A stretch of 5,262 nucleotides of DNA from an uncultured Chloroflexaceae bacterium (GCA_937141995.1 CAKZQX010000619.1:1-5262); one strand, 5' to 3'. Counted from the stretch's first letter, positions 1-5,262 are shown. Made by a program: numbers and translations. The notes: generated by a model not told the origin, from the sequence alone.

Positions 1-913
1 GCCCAACATAGCGTTTCCGTGCCGATGGCTCACTCAGTTTGCGCACATCGTCGCCCACGCGCCCCCGGTAGACTGCCGGACGAATATCGCTGCTGTCGCA
101 CTTCTCGGCCCAGGGCAGCAGCGCATAGGCGGGCACCTGACGGGTTTCGCCGTGGCTCTGGCGCTCGTCCCGCCGCTGGTTGCTCATCGCCGCCAGCACC
201 GTGACCAGTTCGCCAAACTTCTTGCGGTTGAAAAAGCGTGCCTTGCGTGCCTCTGGTGTGTCTGGCTCCGGTGTTGGCGCGTCAGGCGGGTAGTAATAAT
301 ATTGCTTCAAGGCAGCCTGTTTGTGTTCGTCCTGCCAATCTTTCAGGAAATCCTCCACCCAGTAGGCAATCTGTCCGTCATCGGTGAAGCGTAGCCGTCC
401 ATAGCGCAGTTCAAGCAGGCGGAAAGTCTGCGCAACCGCGACACTTTTGGCAGTCTGGGTATATCTGGTGTAGCAGCGCTCGATCTCCCTGGCAATGGCG
501 GCACCGTGCGCGACGGGCGCGAAGCCCAGCACATTGCCGCCACTGGCGTAAATGATATACTGTCTGGCGTTTTCCGGCGTTATTTCGAGCACTTTCGCCC
601 AGATATCATAGGATTGCTCATCGTTGACCCATTCCAGCAGTGCCGAGGCTCCGCGTATCTCGGGCAGCTTCGTCGCCTCAAACACATATTCCTTAATCTT
701 GGTTGCGCCGCCATAAACCAGGGCAACCTGCTGGCTCTTTGGTGATGGCAGCAGCCTGGTGATCTCCTGCTGCAGCGTATTTAGATCGCCCTTTGATGGC
801 CTTGGAGGTGTCCGGTGGAGTATGCGACATAGCAACGGTTCCAGGTCGTCAGGTACCGTTGTGCTGCCCCAGGTGAGACACTGTGCAAGAGCTGTAACAA
901 ATTGTTGTGACAT
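1..913 (-). CDS. cas10: Cas10, large subunit of a type III CRISPR complex (N-terminal 304 residues; 3' end outside window)
   Basis: The frame stays open from the start codon to the window edge, giving 304 residues with no stop. Residues 63-96 (VALVYGGATKIKEYVFEATK, then LPEIRGASALLEWVN) match the first strand and 'RGASALL' helix that open the palm-like domain of Cas10/Cmr2/Csm1. Residues 119-133 (YIIYASGGNVLGFAP) are the degenerate GGDD hairpin of that first palm. Residues 268-280 (WAEKCDSSDIRPA) occupy the place of the 'CxxCgirPA' zinc-ribbon entry, but only C272 is a cysteine. In the family, Cas10 scaffolds the crRNA complex and makes cyclic oligoadenylate from ATP with a second GGDD palm, which here lies beyond position 1. 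Only about 62 residues precede the palm, with no His-Asp pair, so the HD nuclease domain appears absent. Two adjacent ATGs (916 and 913) are possible starts; I use 913 because AAGGA sits 6 nt upstream of it. The gene follows cas6 after 27 nt. The Cas10 call is firm; the subtype is undetermined. Confidence 0.88.
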   Translation of the reverse strand, partial: MSQQFVTALAQCLTWGSTTVPDDLEPLLCRILHRTPPRPSKGDLNTLQQEITRLLPSPKSQQVALVYGGATKIKEYVFEATKLPEIRGASALLEWVNDEQSYDIWAKVLEITPENARQYIIYASGGNVLGFAPVAHGAAIAREIERCYTRYTQTAKSVAVAQTFRLLELRYGRLRFTDDGQIAYWVEDFLKDWQDEHKQAALKQYYYYPPDAPTPEPDTPEARKARFFNRKKFGELVTVLAAMSNQRRDERQSHGETRQVPAYALLPWAEKCDSSDIRPAVYRGRVGDDVRKLSEPSARKRYVG

Positions 914-916
914 CAT

Positions 917-924
917 ACATCCTT
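917..924 (-). promoter_or_regulatory. Ribosome binding site of cas10
   Basis: On the minus strand AAGGA (924-920) lies 3 nt before the ATG at 916 and 6 nt before the ATG at 913. The spacing favours the second ATG. The site lies in the short gap after the cas6 stop, so cas10 translation probably depends on it plus readthrough transcription from cas6. Confidence 0.6.
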
Positions 925-940
925 GTTGCTATTCAGGGTA

Positions 941-1960
941 TTATTCCGCGTGTGGCTCCACCGTATAGCCACCGTGCCCGAACACACATGCCTTGCCGAC
1001 ATGTACCAGGCTGCCCATCAGTAGCACCGCGCGCAGGTCGGGCGGCACGTTGCGCAGGACCGCACTGCCCAGCAGACCGCCCAGCGTCATCTTTCTCGCT
1101 GCGCCGCCGCGTGTGGAGGTGCGCGTCCAGTCGGCCCAGCCAACCTGCTCCTCGGCAACGACCATCGCCCCTGCCTGAGTGACCAGCGGGCGGTAGTCGG
1201 CTTCCCAGGGACGGCTGCCGTGAAACGCCGCCAGCGCCTGGAGCCGCCAGCAGATGGCCTGCACCAGCGCTGCCGGGTCAATATGCTGCAAAAAATCGCC
1301 GCGTGCCTTGACCCGCAGCGGGGTACGTAGCACCAGGCGCAGGTCAGCAGGCAGCGTGCGGGCGCGGGCGGTGACCATCTCTGCCGTGAGCGCAGGCAGC
1401 GGCTCCGCGCTGGTCAGCACCGCGCCATCCTGGTAGATGACGTGCCCCAGCGGCTGCCAGGGGTGCAGTGCCTCGACCCGTTCCAACCGGGCCCGGGCAT
1501 GCTGTTTGCCCAATCCCATACGCCCCAGGTGCTCAAGGCCAAAGAGGAAATAGGGCAGGTCATCGATGCCCTGTCCAATCAGCACCAGCGTCAACTCCAG
1601 GCTGTCGCCGCCTGCATAGCGCGTTTTACCGTCCATGGGCGGCTCAATCACGAAGGGGCGCGGTACGTCGCGCAAGTTGTGCAGGTGAGCGCTGTCGGGT
1701 GGGCGCGGCGTTTCAAACACCTGCCGGTAGGGGCAGATGGTGTCCGTGTCACACTGGTCTGACTGCCCCCAACACCGCTGCGGGCAGGTGGCGCGCTGGA
1801 AGGCATAGCCGAAGCCGCCGCGCAGCATCGCCGCCTTGTGGACCGGCAGGGTGGCATCTTCCAGCAGCCGCAGCGTGACCCGGGCACGCAGCACCGGGAG
1901 GCCGGTGGGCACATTGACGGGTGCGGGTGGCAGGTTGGGGACGCGTGTCTCTTCATGCAT
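941..1960 (-). CDS. cas6: Cas6 pre-crRNA endoribonuclease (RAMP, PF10040-like)
   Basis: This 339-residue protein cleaves the CRISPR precursor transcript within each repeat to give crRNAs for the type III complex. Residues 38-58 carry the 'LP..K..xLRGGFGYAF' entry typical of this Cas6 group. A four-cysteine insertion follows: C59-x3-C63-x6-C70-x5-C76, leading into CPYRQVFETP (76-85), the 'CpYxxlFE' signature of these long Cas6 proteins and probably a metal site. Residues 143-158 (EHLGRMGLGKQHARAR) form a glycine-rich loop of the first RAMP fold. Residues 293-332 (GGLLGSAVLRNVPPDL, then VGKACVFGHGGYTV) are the C-terminal fold with the G-rich loop next to the repeat hairpin. H41 is a possible catalytic histidine, but I cannot assign it. 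I start at 1960, not at the in-frame ATG at 1978, because AAGGAG lies 7 nt upstream of 1960 and nothing similar precedes 1978. The gene starts 33 nt after csx15 and ends (TAA) 27 nt before cas10. Confidence 0.9.
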   Translation of the reverse strand: MHEETRVPNLPPAPVNVPTGLPVLRARVTLRLLEDATLPVHKAAMLRGGFGYAFQRATCPQRCWGQSDQCDTDTICPYRQVFETPRPPDSAHLHNLRDVPRPFVIEPPMDGKTRYAGGDSLELTLVLIGQGIDDLPYFLFGLEHLGRMGLGKQHARARLERVEALHPWQPLGHVIYQDGAVLTSAEPLPALTAEMVTARARTLPADLRLVLRTPLRVKARGDFLQHIDPAALVQAICWRLQALAAFHGSRPWEADYRPLVTQAGAMVVAEEQVGWADWTRTSTRGGAARKMTLGGLLGSAVLRNVPPDLRAVLLMGSLVHVGKACVFGHGGYTVEPHAE

Positions 1961-1967
1961 ACCTATG

Positions 1968-1973
1968 CTCCTT
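1968..1973 (-). promoter_or_regulatory. Ribosome binding site that decides the cas6 start
   Basis: AAGGAG on the minus strand lies 7 nt before the ATG at 1960. It falls inside the six-codon extension beginning at the upstream ATG (1978), which has only AACCCGGACC before it. This makes 1960 the better start. Confidence 0.75.
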
Positions 1974-1993
1974 GTCATGGTCCGGGTTCTCGG

Positions 1994-2383
1994 TTACCGC
2001 CGGTTGCGGGCATGGTCCCGCGCCGCTTGCAGGTTGACAATCTCGGCCACTTCGTAGCGTGGCGGCAGGGCGTCGGGCACCGGACGCATATGCAGGATGG
2101 GCAAAAAGTAGCCGCAACGCCCGTGCAGTTCGGCCGTCACCGCCAGCGCCAGCGGAGCCAACCCCGGCGGGTTGAGGACCAACGGCAGGGTCTGCCACTC
2201 TTCCGAACTCAGCCCCACCATTTCAACGATCGCATGCGCCACCTCCACCAGCGGACGGCTGCGATCGGCCTGGGTCGCAAAGAAACGCACGTCCGGCGTG
2301 TGCCCCAGGATCGCCGTCATCTGGGCCAGATGGGTATCGGTCAGTGGATGCGCCAGATTTACCACGATTGTCGCTTCGTTCAT
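1994..2383 (-). CDS. csx15: Csx15-family CRISPR accessory protein, putative ring nuclease
   Basis: This 129-residue soluble protein has no signal peptide or membrane segment. It matches the Csx15 pattern from end to end: an N-terminal strand and 'NxxHPLTxxxLAQM' (9-22), 'LSSEEWQTLPLVLNPPGL' (58-75), 'AELHGRCGYFLPILHMRP' (84-101), and 'PPRYEVAEIVNLQAARDHAR' (107-126). The length equals the usual one for the family. Csx15 is found as an accessory gene in type III CRISPR loci. From memory, the family has been proposed or reported to degrade cyclic oligoadenylate (a ring nuclease), which would end the signal made by Cas10. I cannot confirm that here, and the sequence alone does not identify catalytic residues. 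Conserved polar candidates are H12, E85, H87, R89 and E114. Its ATG overlaps the WYL stop (ATGA), with GAGAGGA 4 nt upstream, so translation is likely coupled to the regulator. The family call is good; the activity is inferred. Confidence 0.8.
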   Translation of the reverse strand: MNEATIVVNLAHPLTDTHLAQMTAILGHTPDVRFFATQADRSRPLVEVAHAIVEMVGLSSEEWQTLPLVLNPPGLAPLALAVTAELHGRCGYFLPILHMRPVPDALPPRYEVAEIVNLQAARDHARNRR

Positions 2384-3441
2384 AGGGTCCTCTCATCAGT
2401 GGATACGGTGCCGTCTCCATGGAGCACAGGAGGCTCCTCCGCATAGCGTTGCGCCATGCGGTCAATACTTTCGCGCACCATCGTCACCAGTTGGAGCGGC
2501 TCCAGCACCCGGCAGTGTTCCCGATAGCGCAGCACCACCTGCCGCGCCTGCCACAGATCATGCGTCTGCGCGGTGACCAGGGCGGAGCCATCGTCCTGGA
2601 ATGCGACCTGACAGGCATCAAACCAGAGGGAGATATCTCGCCGGCGTGCAACGTCAGGGGCCAGCAGATAGCGGATCGTGTAGGTCGGACGAGCCGGAGC
2701 ACCGGGTGGGAGCGCTTGTGCCAGCACGGTCAATGAGCCGTCCACCATGCGATTCAGGCGATAGGTGACATAGGTACCCACCAGTTCCTCAATCGCGCAT
2801 GCGTGACAGTACGCTTCCAGGTAGGTGTGTCCATCACGGTAGATCAGGTCATAGGGCGCAACCCGGTGCCGTACCACCGTATCGTCCGGCGCGTAGGATG
2901 AGCGATAGTCAAAGGTAATCTGCTGCCGCCCCAGCACGCCCTTCAGGGTCGCCAGGAGCGCGGCCGGTGGCTCGTACATGATATCCGGGGCAGCTACGCG
3001 CGGATGCTCGCGGAGCCGCCCCAGAGCCTGCTGCCGCTCATCGGGCAGCAGGGCCGTCACGCGGGCCAGCAGCGCGCCGATCGTTGCCGCATTCGGGAGG
3101 GAACTGTCGGCAATCAGCGCTTCCAGAAAGACCAGCGCTTCCAGTTCTTCGTCGGGCAGATCCAGCAGAGTCAGGCTGCCGGGATGCTCCAGCGTATAGC
3201 CGTGTCTGGGATGTGAGCGAATCCGGCACTGAAACTCGTTGCGCAGGGCTGCCAGGTCATGCCGCAAGGCCGCGCGGGCATCGGCCGGATAGATCGCTGC
3301 CGCGTCGGGGGCGGCCTGGCGAACGGCGGCAATCAGGGTCTCGGCGGTAGCGGTACCACGCAGCAAGCGCCGCACCAGCAGCAAGCGTCGTCGGAAGGTC
3401 TCCCAGCTACTCCGTTTATCGCCGCCACGCTGCCGGGTCAT
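2380..3441 (-). CDS. Winged-HTH/WYL/WCX transcriptional regulator
   Basis: This 353-residue protein has the three-part layout of WYL regulators. The N-terminal winged helix-turn-helix spans about residues 12-86. Residues 54-83 (ADARAALRHDLAAL, then HPRHGYTLE) match the 'R.DL..L...G' recognition helix and 'GYxL' wing. A helical linker covers about 95-165. The WYL domain (about 168-235) shows ITFDYRSS, HRVAPYDLIYRDGHTYLEAY (the 'WYL' here reads TYL, 206-208) and TYRLNRM, equal to the usual 'fRldRi'. The C-terminal WCX-like domain spans about 252-330, with YTIRYLLAP and LEPLQLVTMVRESIDRMA. WYL domains bind small ligands or nucleic acid. Proteins of this layout (BrxR, CapW) repress phage-defence operons, and Synechocystis Sll7009 regulates a CRISPR locus. 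The gene overlaps its upstream neighbour at TGATG, with GGAGGAG just before the ATG at 3441; the in-frame ATG at 3495 is deep inside that neighbour and has no such site. It probably controls its own operon, as repressor or activator. The binding site is not proven. Confidence 0.88.
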   Translation of the reverse strand: MTRQRGGDKRSSWETFRRRLLLVRRLLRGTATAETLIAAVRQAAPDAAAIYPADARAALRHDLAALRNEFQCRIRSHPRHGYTLEHPGSLTLLDLPDEELEALVFLEALIADSSLPNAATIGALLARVTALLPDERQQALGRLREHPRVAAPDIMYEPPAALLATLKGVLGRQQITFDYRSSYAPDDTVVRHRVAPYDLIYRDGHTYLEAYCHACAIEELVGTYVTYRLNRMVDGSLTVLAQALPPGAPARPTYTIRYLLAPDVARRRDISLWFDACQVAFQDDGSALVTAQTHDLWQARQVVLRYREHCRVLEPLQLVTMVRESIDRMAQRYAEEPPVLHGDGTVSTDERTL

Positions 3442-4838
3442 CACTCCTCCGCCTCGTGTGCAAAGGGGCAGACAAACTGGTAGGTCTGTTCCCAATGCGG
3501 TCTTTCGTCCTTGAGCACCACAAAAAACCGATTCAGTATGTCCTCAACCACGGCGCGAAACGGCTCGTATTCTGCCGAGGTAATCAGACGAAAGCCGTGG
3601 GCGAGCATACTCTGATTACGCGCTCTGGTGCGCTCCCGTATCTGCTCCAGGGCAACGCCTTGCACCAGGGGGTCATGCAGGGCATCCAGCAGCATGTAGC
3701 CCTTGAACAGACTGATCCCGCTTTTCCAGTGGGGCAACCCGCGACTATAGTCGAAGATGCGCTCTTCAACGCCGCGATACCGATCATCGAGATCAGGTAT
3801 TCGTCGTCGCAGGGGACGATAGTCGGGCTGGTCGGTCAGCAAGCCCCAGGTTGCCAGCCGATGCTGGCTCATCAGTTCCAGGCAGCGGTAGGAGAAGAGG
3901 GCTGCAACATCATACCGCCCCTGCGCTTCCCGCCGTTGGGCATTGGCATACAGGGTGCCCAGGAGCGGCAGCACGCTGATCCGGTTTCTCAGCAGTGTCA
4001 GCGTCGGCTTCTTTTCCCACTGCTCATTATCGCTTGTGAGTTGCTGGAGTGCGATAAACTGCGCCTGCAAGCGTTTATCATAGGGTTCCAGGTCAGCCGG
4101 GAAGGGATGTGTGTGCAGGGCAGCAAGGGCAGCAGCGGCTTTGTCCCAGGCGAACACATCCCAGGCGGCATATGCCTCGGCAAGCAGGGCATAGGCGCGG
4201 TAGGGTTGGTTGTCCGGAGCCGGGACACGCTGACCGAGGTTGGCAAAGATGCGCCGCGCTCCTTCGTAATCGTGGGTACGGTAGAGTCGTCGCGCCTCAT
4301 CTGCTTCCAGATCGCCAAAGACGGTGTAGGGGTCTGGGGGGAATTCAAGGCGCTGTGTTCCGGGAACCACACGATTGGTCTCCTGGTGGAAGTCGCTCAG
4401 GATATAGATTGTGGTCAGACGCAGCACATGCGCCGCTTTGGCAATCCCGACCGACATCAATGCAAAGCCCCCGGTCACATCCACAGCAATTGCCGTCGGC
4501 GGCACATCGTGCCAGTGCTCCAACACCTGCTTGATCCCTTGATAGACCGTATCGGTAGTGGCGTGGTCACCAGGTAGAACAAGCCAGTCTTTCGGCGGAT
4601 GCGACAGAGTCGTTGTCACATTTGCCAGTTCTGTCTCCACCTTCTCCGGCATGTCGCGCGTTTGCTCGGTGAGTAAAAAAGCGACCCGTTGCGGTTCTAA
4701 CCCACCGATAAGCAAGGCCGCCGTAATGTGCTGGCGAGTACCGGGCAGAATGAGCGCCTGGTAGTGTCCGCGATACATTGCCGTCCGTTCACGAAACCGC
4801 TCCAATTGCGCCTGAAAGGACATCGGTGGTTCGCTCAT
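3441..4838 (-). CDS. CARF-HEPN cOA-activated ribonuclease, TIGR02710/Csm6/Csx1-like
   Basis: This 465-residue protein has an N-terminal Rossmann-like CARF sensor (about 25-165). Its first strand is YQALILPG (26-33), and the ligand-loop motif is DVTGGFALMS (120-129). The middle (about 176-300) is helical, with TPR-like stretches such as EARRLYRTHDYEGARRIFAN. The C-terminal HEPN RNase domain carries R407-N-Q-S-M-L-A-H414-G, the Rx4-6H catalytic motif, within RARNQSMLAHG. In this family, cyclic oligoadenylate made by activated Cas10 binds the CARF dimer and switches on non-specific RNA cleavage by HEPN. The length and the helical middle fit the TIGR02710 group better than compact Csx1. The usual 'TGGTK' lysine is alanine here (A126), so ligand contact may differ. 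No signal peptide or transmembrane helix is seen, so it should be cytoplasmic. It is the first complete gene of the operon. Its start has only a weak, distant AAGGG upstream; M6 at 4823 is the alternative. The stop overlaps the WYL start. Confidence 0.87.
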   Translation of the reverse strand: MSEPPMSFQAQLERFRERTAMYRGHYQALILPGTRQHITAALLIGGLEPQRVAFLLTEQTRDMPEKVETELANVTTTLSHPPKDWLVLPGDHATTDTVYQGIKQVLEHWHDVPPTAIAVDVTGGFALMSVGIAKAAHVLRLTTIYILSDFHQETNRVVPGTQRLEFPPDPYTVFGDLEADEARRLYRTHDYEGARRIFANLGQRVPAPDNQPYRAYALLAEAYAAWDVFAWDKAAAALAALHTHPFPADLEPYDKRLQAQFIALQQLTSDNEQWEKKPTLTLLRNRISVLPLLGTLYANAQRREAQGRYDVAALFSYRCLELMSQHRLATWGLLTDQPDYRPLRRRIPDLDDRYRGVEERIFDYSRGLPHWKSGISLFKGYMLLDALHDPLVQGVALEQIRERTRARNQSMLAHGFRLITSAEYEPFRAVVEDILNRFFVVLKDERPHWEQTYQFVCPFAHEAEE

Positions 4839-4898
4839 TGCTGATTTTCTTTCCCTTCATTGCCGGCAGTAACGTCACATCTATCTGTGTTCCCTCGT

Positions 4899-4907
4899 AT
4901 CATACCA
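4899..4907 (-). promoter_or_regulatory. Candidate extended -10 promoter of the CRISPR operon
   Basis: On the minus strand TGG TATGAT (4907-4899) matches the extended -10 element TGnTATAAT with one mismatch. Transcription would start near 4892, leaving a leader of about 54 nt before the CARF-HEPN ATG. A -35 at 17-bp spacing would fall at 4922-4927 (ACATTT), a poor match that lies inside the 4917-4930 dyad. A weak -35 is usual for extended -10 promoters. Confidence 0.5.
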
Positions 4908-4916
4908 ATTCCCTCC

Positions 4917-4930
4917 GTCACAAATGTGAC
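4917..4930. promoter_or_regulatory. Perfect 14-bp dyad, candidate operator
   Basis: GTCACA-AA-TGTGAC is perfectly symmetric (6-bp arms, 2-bp centre) and covers the expected -35 of the candidate promoter. Occupancy could block polymerase. The half-sites resemble the CRP/FNR TGTGA core, but in the opposite arrangement to the usual TGTGA-N6-TCACA. The WYL regulator encoded downstream is the natural candidate binder; that is inference. Confidence 0.5.
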
Positions 4931-4932
4931 TC

Positions 4933-4946
4933 GCTGACCAGTCAGC
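4933..4946. repeat. Second 14-bp dyad next to the candidate operator
   Basis: GCTGAC-CA-GTCAGC has perfect 6-bp arms and a 2-bp centre. It lies two bases upstream (in minus-strand sense) of the 4917-4930 dyad and has the same 6-2-6 geometry but a different sequence. The pair could be a double operator or tandem regulator sites. Confidence 0.45.
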
Positions 4947-5019
4947 CACGAAACAGGGCAGAGCATCTCCCTGCGTGTGACTCATACTAGCGTCCTCATC
5001 ATAACAAACAGGAATGGCA

Positions 5020-5048
5020 CGCGACATCGGTCCTGGACGGATGTCGCG
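5020..5048. repeat. Long inverted repeat (9-bp arms)
   Basis: CGCGACATC (5020-5028) and GATGTCGCG (5040-5048) are exact reverse complements. Inside them, after a G-G mismatch, GTC/GAC adds three more pairs around a CTG loop. The stem is GC-rich and stable. On the minus strand it is followed by TGCCATTCCTGTTTGTTATG, which has scattered T's but no clean T-run, so it is only a weak terminator candidate for the upstream gene. A protein-binding site or a structured leader are alternatives. Confidence 0.55.
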
Positions 5049-5110
5049 ACTCACAGGTCGGCGGACATTGCCACAGCCCATCCCGGAATCGTTGTCGCAG
5101 CAGAAACCCG

Positions 5111-5124
5111 CTGCGCATACGCAG
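5111..5124. repeat. Short inverted repeat (5-bp arms)
   Basis: CTGCG-CATA-CGCAG is a perfect 5-bp stem with a 4-nt centre in the non-coding interval, between the end of the upstream gene and the longer inverted repeat. At this length it could be chance; it is listed because of the clustering of dyads here. Confidence 0.3.
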
Positions 5125-5196
5125 CCGCATTCGTCTTCTGTCCTCCGTCCTTTCGTCCCCGCCGGCAACGCAAATAGGACGTCCGGGGACGCCGGT

Positions 5197-5262
5197 TCAG
5201 TCAGGGTCATCGTAATCCTCGGGGAGATACAGCGCGGTGGACCAGGGATGCGGATGGGTGGG
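5197..5262 (-). CDS. C-terminal 21 codons of an unidentified gene (5' end outside window)
   Basis: The frame is open from the window edge to TGA at 5199-5197 and reads PTHPHPWSTALYLPEDYDDPD. Most codons end in G or C, as in the neighbouring genes, and the tail is acidic, as many protein C-termini are. This suggests a real gene on the same strand as the CRISPR operon, separated from it by 358 nt. I do not recognise the family from so short a piece. Given the locus, another cas or defence gene is possible, but nothing here shows it. Confidence 0.45.
   Translation of the reverse strand, partial: PTHPHPWSTALYLPEDYDDPD

Larger units (their letters stand above)
4839..5196. other. Non-coding interval between the upstream gene and the CRISPR operon
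   Basis: This 358-nt stretch lies between the stop of the upstream partial gene and the CARF-HEPN start. I find no convincing gene. It holds at least four short inverted repeats (4917-4930, 4933-4946, 5020-5048, 5111-5124), a candidate extended -10 promoter (4899-4907), and a 31-nt tract that is almost all pyrimidine on the plus strand (5130-5160, reading as polypurine GGACGAAAGGAC on the minus strand). The hexamer GTCACA/TGTGAC occurs four times in 108 bp (4874-4879, 4917-4922, 4925-4930, 4976-4981), against about 0.05 expected by chance in that span. It is probably the regulatory region of the operon. Confidence 0.7.

Noticed and set aside
1961..1978. Cas6 start at the ATG at 1978
   Set aside because: There is no ribosome binding site before it, and the AAGGAG that serves the ATG at 1960 falls within the extension.
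1838..2446. 202-codon plus-strand open frame across the csx15/cas6 junction
   Set aside because: It is antisense to three genes with clear family motifs. The product is low-complexity, rich in His, Gln and Arg, with no domain.
3442..3495. N-terminal extension of the WYL regulator to an ATG at 3495
   Set aside because: It would add 18 residues (MGTDLPVCLPLCTRGGGV) deep inside the CARF-HEPN gene, with no domain role. The ATG at 3441 has GGAGGAG just upstream and gives the TGATG coupling.
3456..4577. 373-codon plus-strand open frame
   Set aside because: It lies entirely antisense to the CARF-HEPN gene, whose motifs (DVTGG, RNxxxxxHG) make the minus strand the coding one. The product has no recognisable domain and reads as a GC-rich shadow.
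4917..4930. CRP/FNR-type site
   Set aside because: The half-sites are in TCACA-AA-TGTGA order with a 2-bp centre, not TGTGA-N6-TCACA, so standard CRP binding is not supported.
5020..5048. CRISPR repeat unit or array remnant
   Set aside because: There is only one copy, with no regularly spaced second copy anywhere in the window, and the dyad arms are longer than usual for a repeat of this length.
4881..5210. 109-codon minus-strand frame in the non-coding interval, with GAGGA 5 nt before its ATG
   Set aside because: The purine run is part of the upstream gene's own codons. The frame overlaps several dyads and the candidate promoter, and the cysteine-rich product resembles no family I know. 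A small unknown protein cannot be fully excluded.

Overview
The window holds the signalling and crRNA-processing part of a type III CRISPR-Cas locus. It is encoded entirely on the minus strand, so the genes read from high to low coordinates. In transcription order they are: the last 21 codons of an unidentified gene (5197-5262); a 358-nt non-coding interval with short inverted repeats and a candidate promoter/operator (4839-5196); a CARF-HEPN ribonuclease resembling the TIGR02710/Csm6/Csx1 group (3441-4838); a winged-HTH/WYL regulator (2380-3441); a Csx15-family protein (1994-2383); the pre-crRNA endoribonuclease Cas6 (941-1960); and the first 304 codons of Cas10, which runs off the window at position 1. 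Cas10 is easy to miss because it has no stop codon inside the window.

The source is most likely a GC-rich bacterium. The combination of a TIGR02710-like effector, Csx15, a Cas6 with a four-cysteine insertion and a WYL regulator would suit a filamentous Chloroflexota relative (Chloroflexus/Roseiflexus type). That is an inference from gene content, not from a marker gene.

The five genes look like one operon. CARF-HEPN and WYL share one nucleotide (TGATG), WYL and csx15 share four (ATGA), csx15 to cas6 is 33 nt, and cas6 to cas10 is 27 nt. The coupling joins the putative cyclic-oligoadenylate (cOA)-activated RNase, the regulator and the putative cOA-removing protein into one translational unit. 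Cas6 would mature the crRNAs. Cas10 would scaffold the target-sensing complex and make cOA, although its catalytic palm lies outside the window. The CARF-HEPN protein would respond to cOA by cutting RNA, and Csx15 may switch the signal off.

The most unusual points are the WYL regulator sitting inside the effector/off-switch unit, a 14-bp dyad placed over the expected -35 of a good extended -10 promoter upstream of the operon, a Cas10 that seems to lack the N-terminal HD nuclease, and a CARF motif lacking the usual lysine. No CRISPR array, tRNA, rRNA or insertion sequence was seen.
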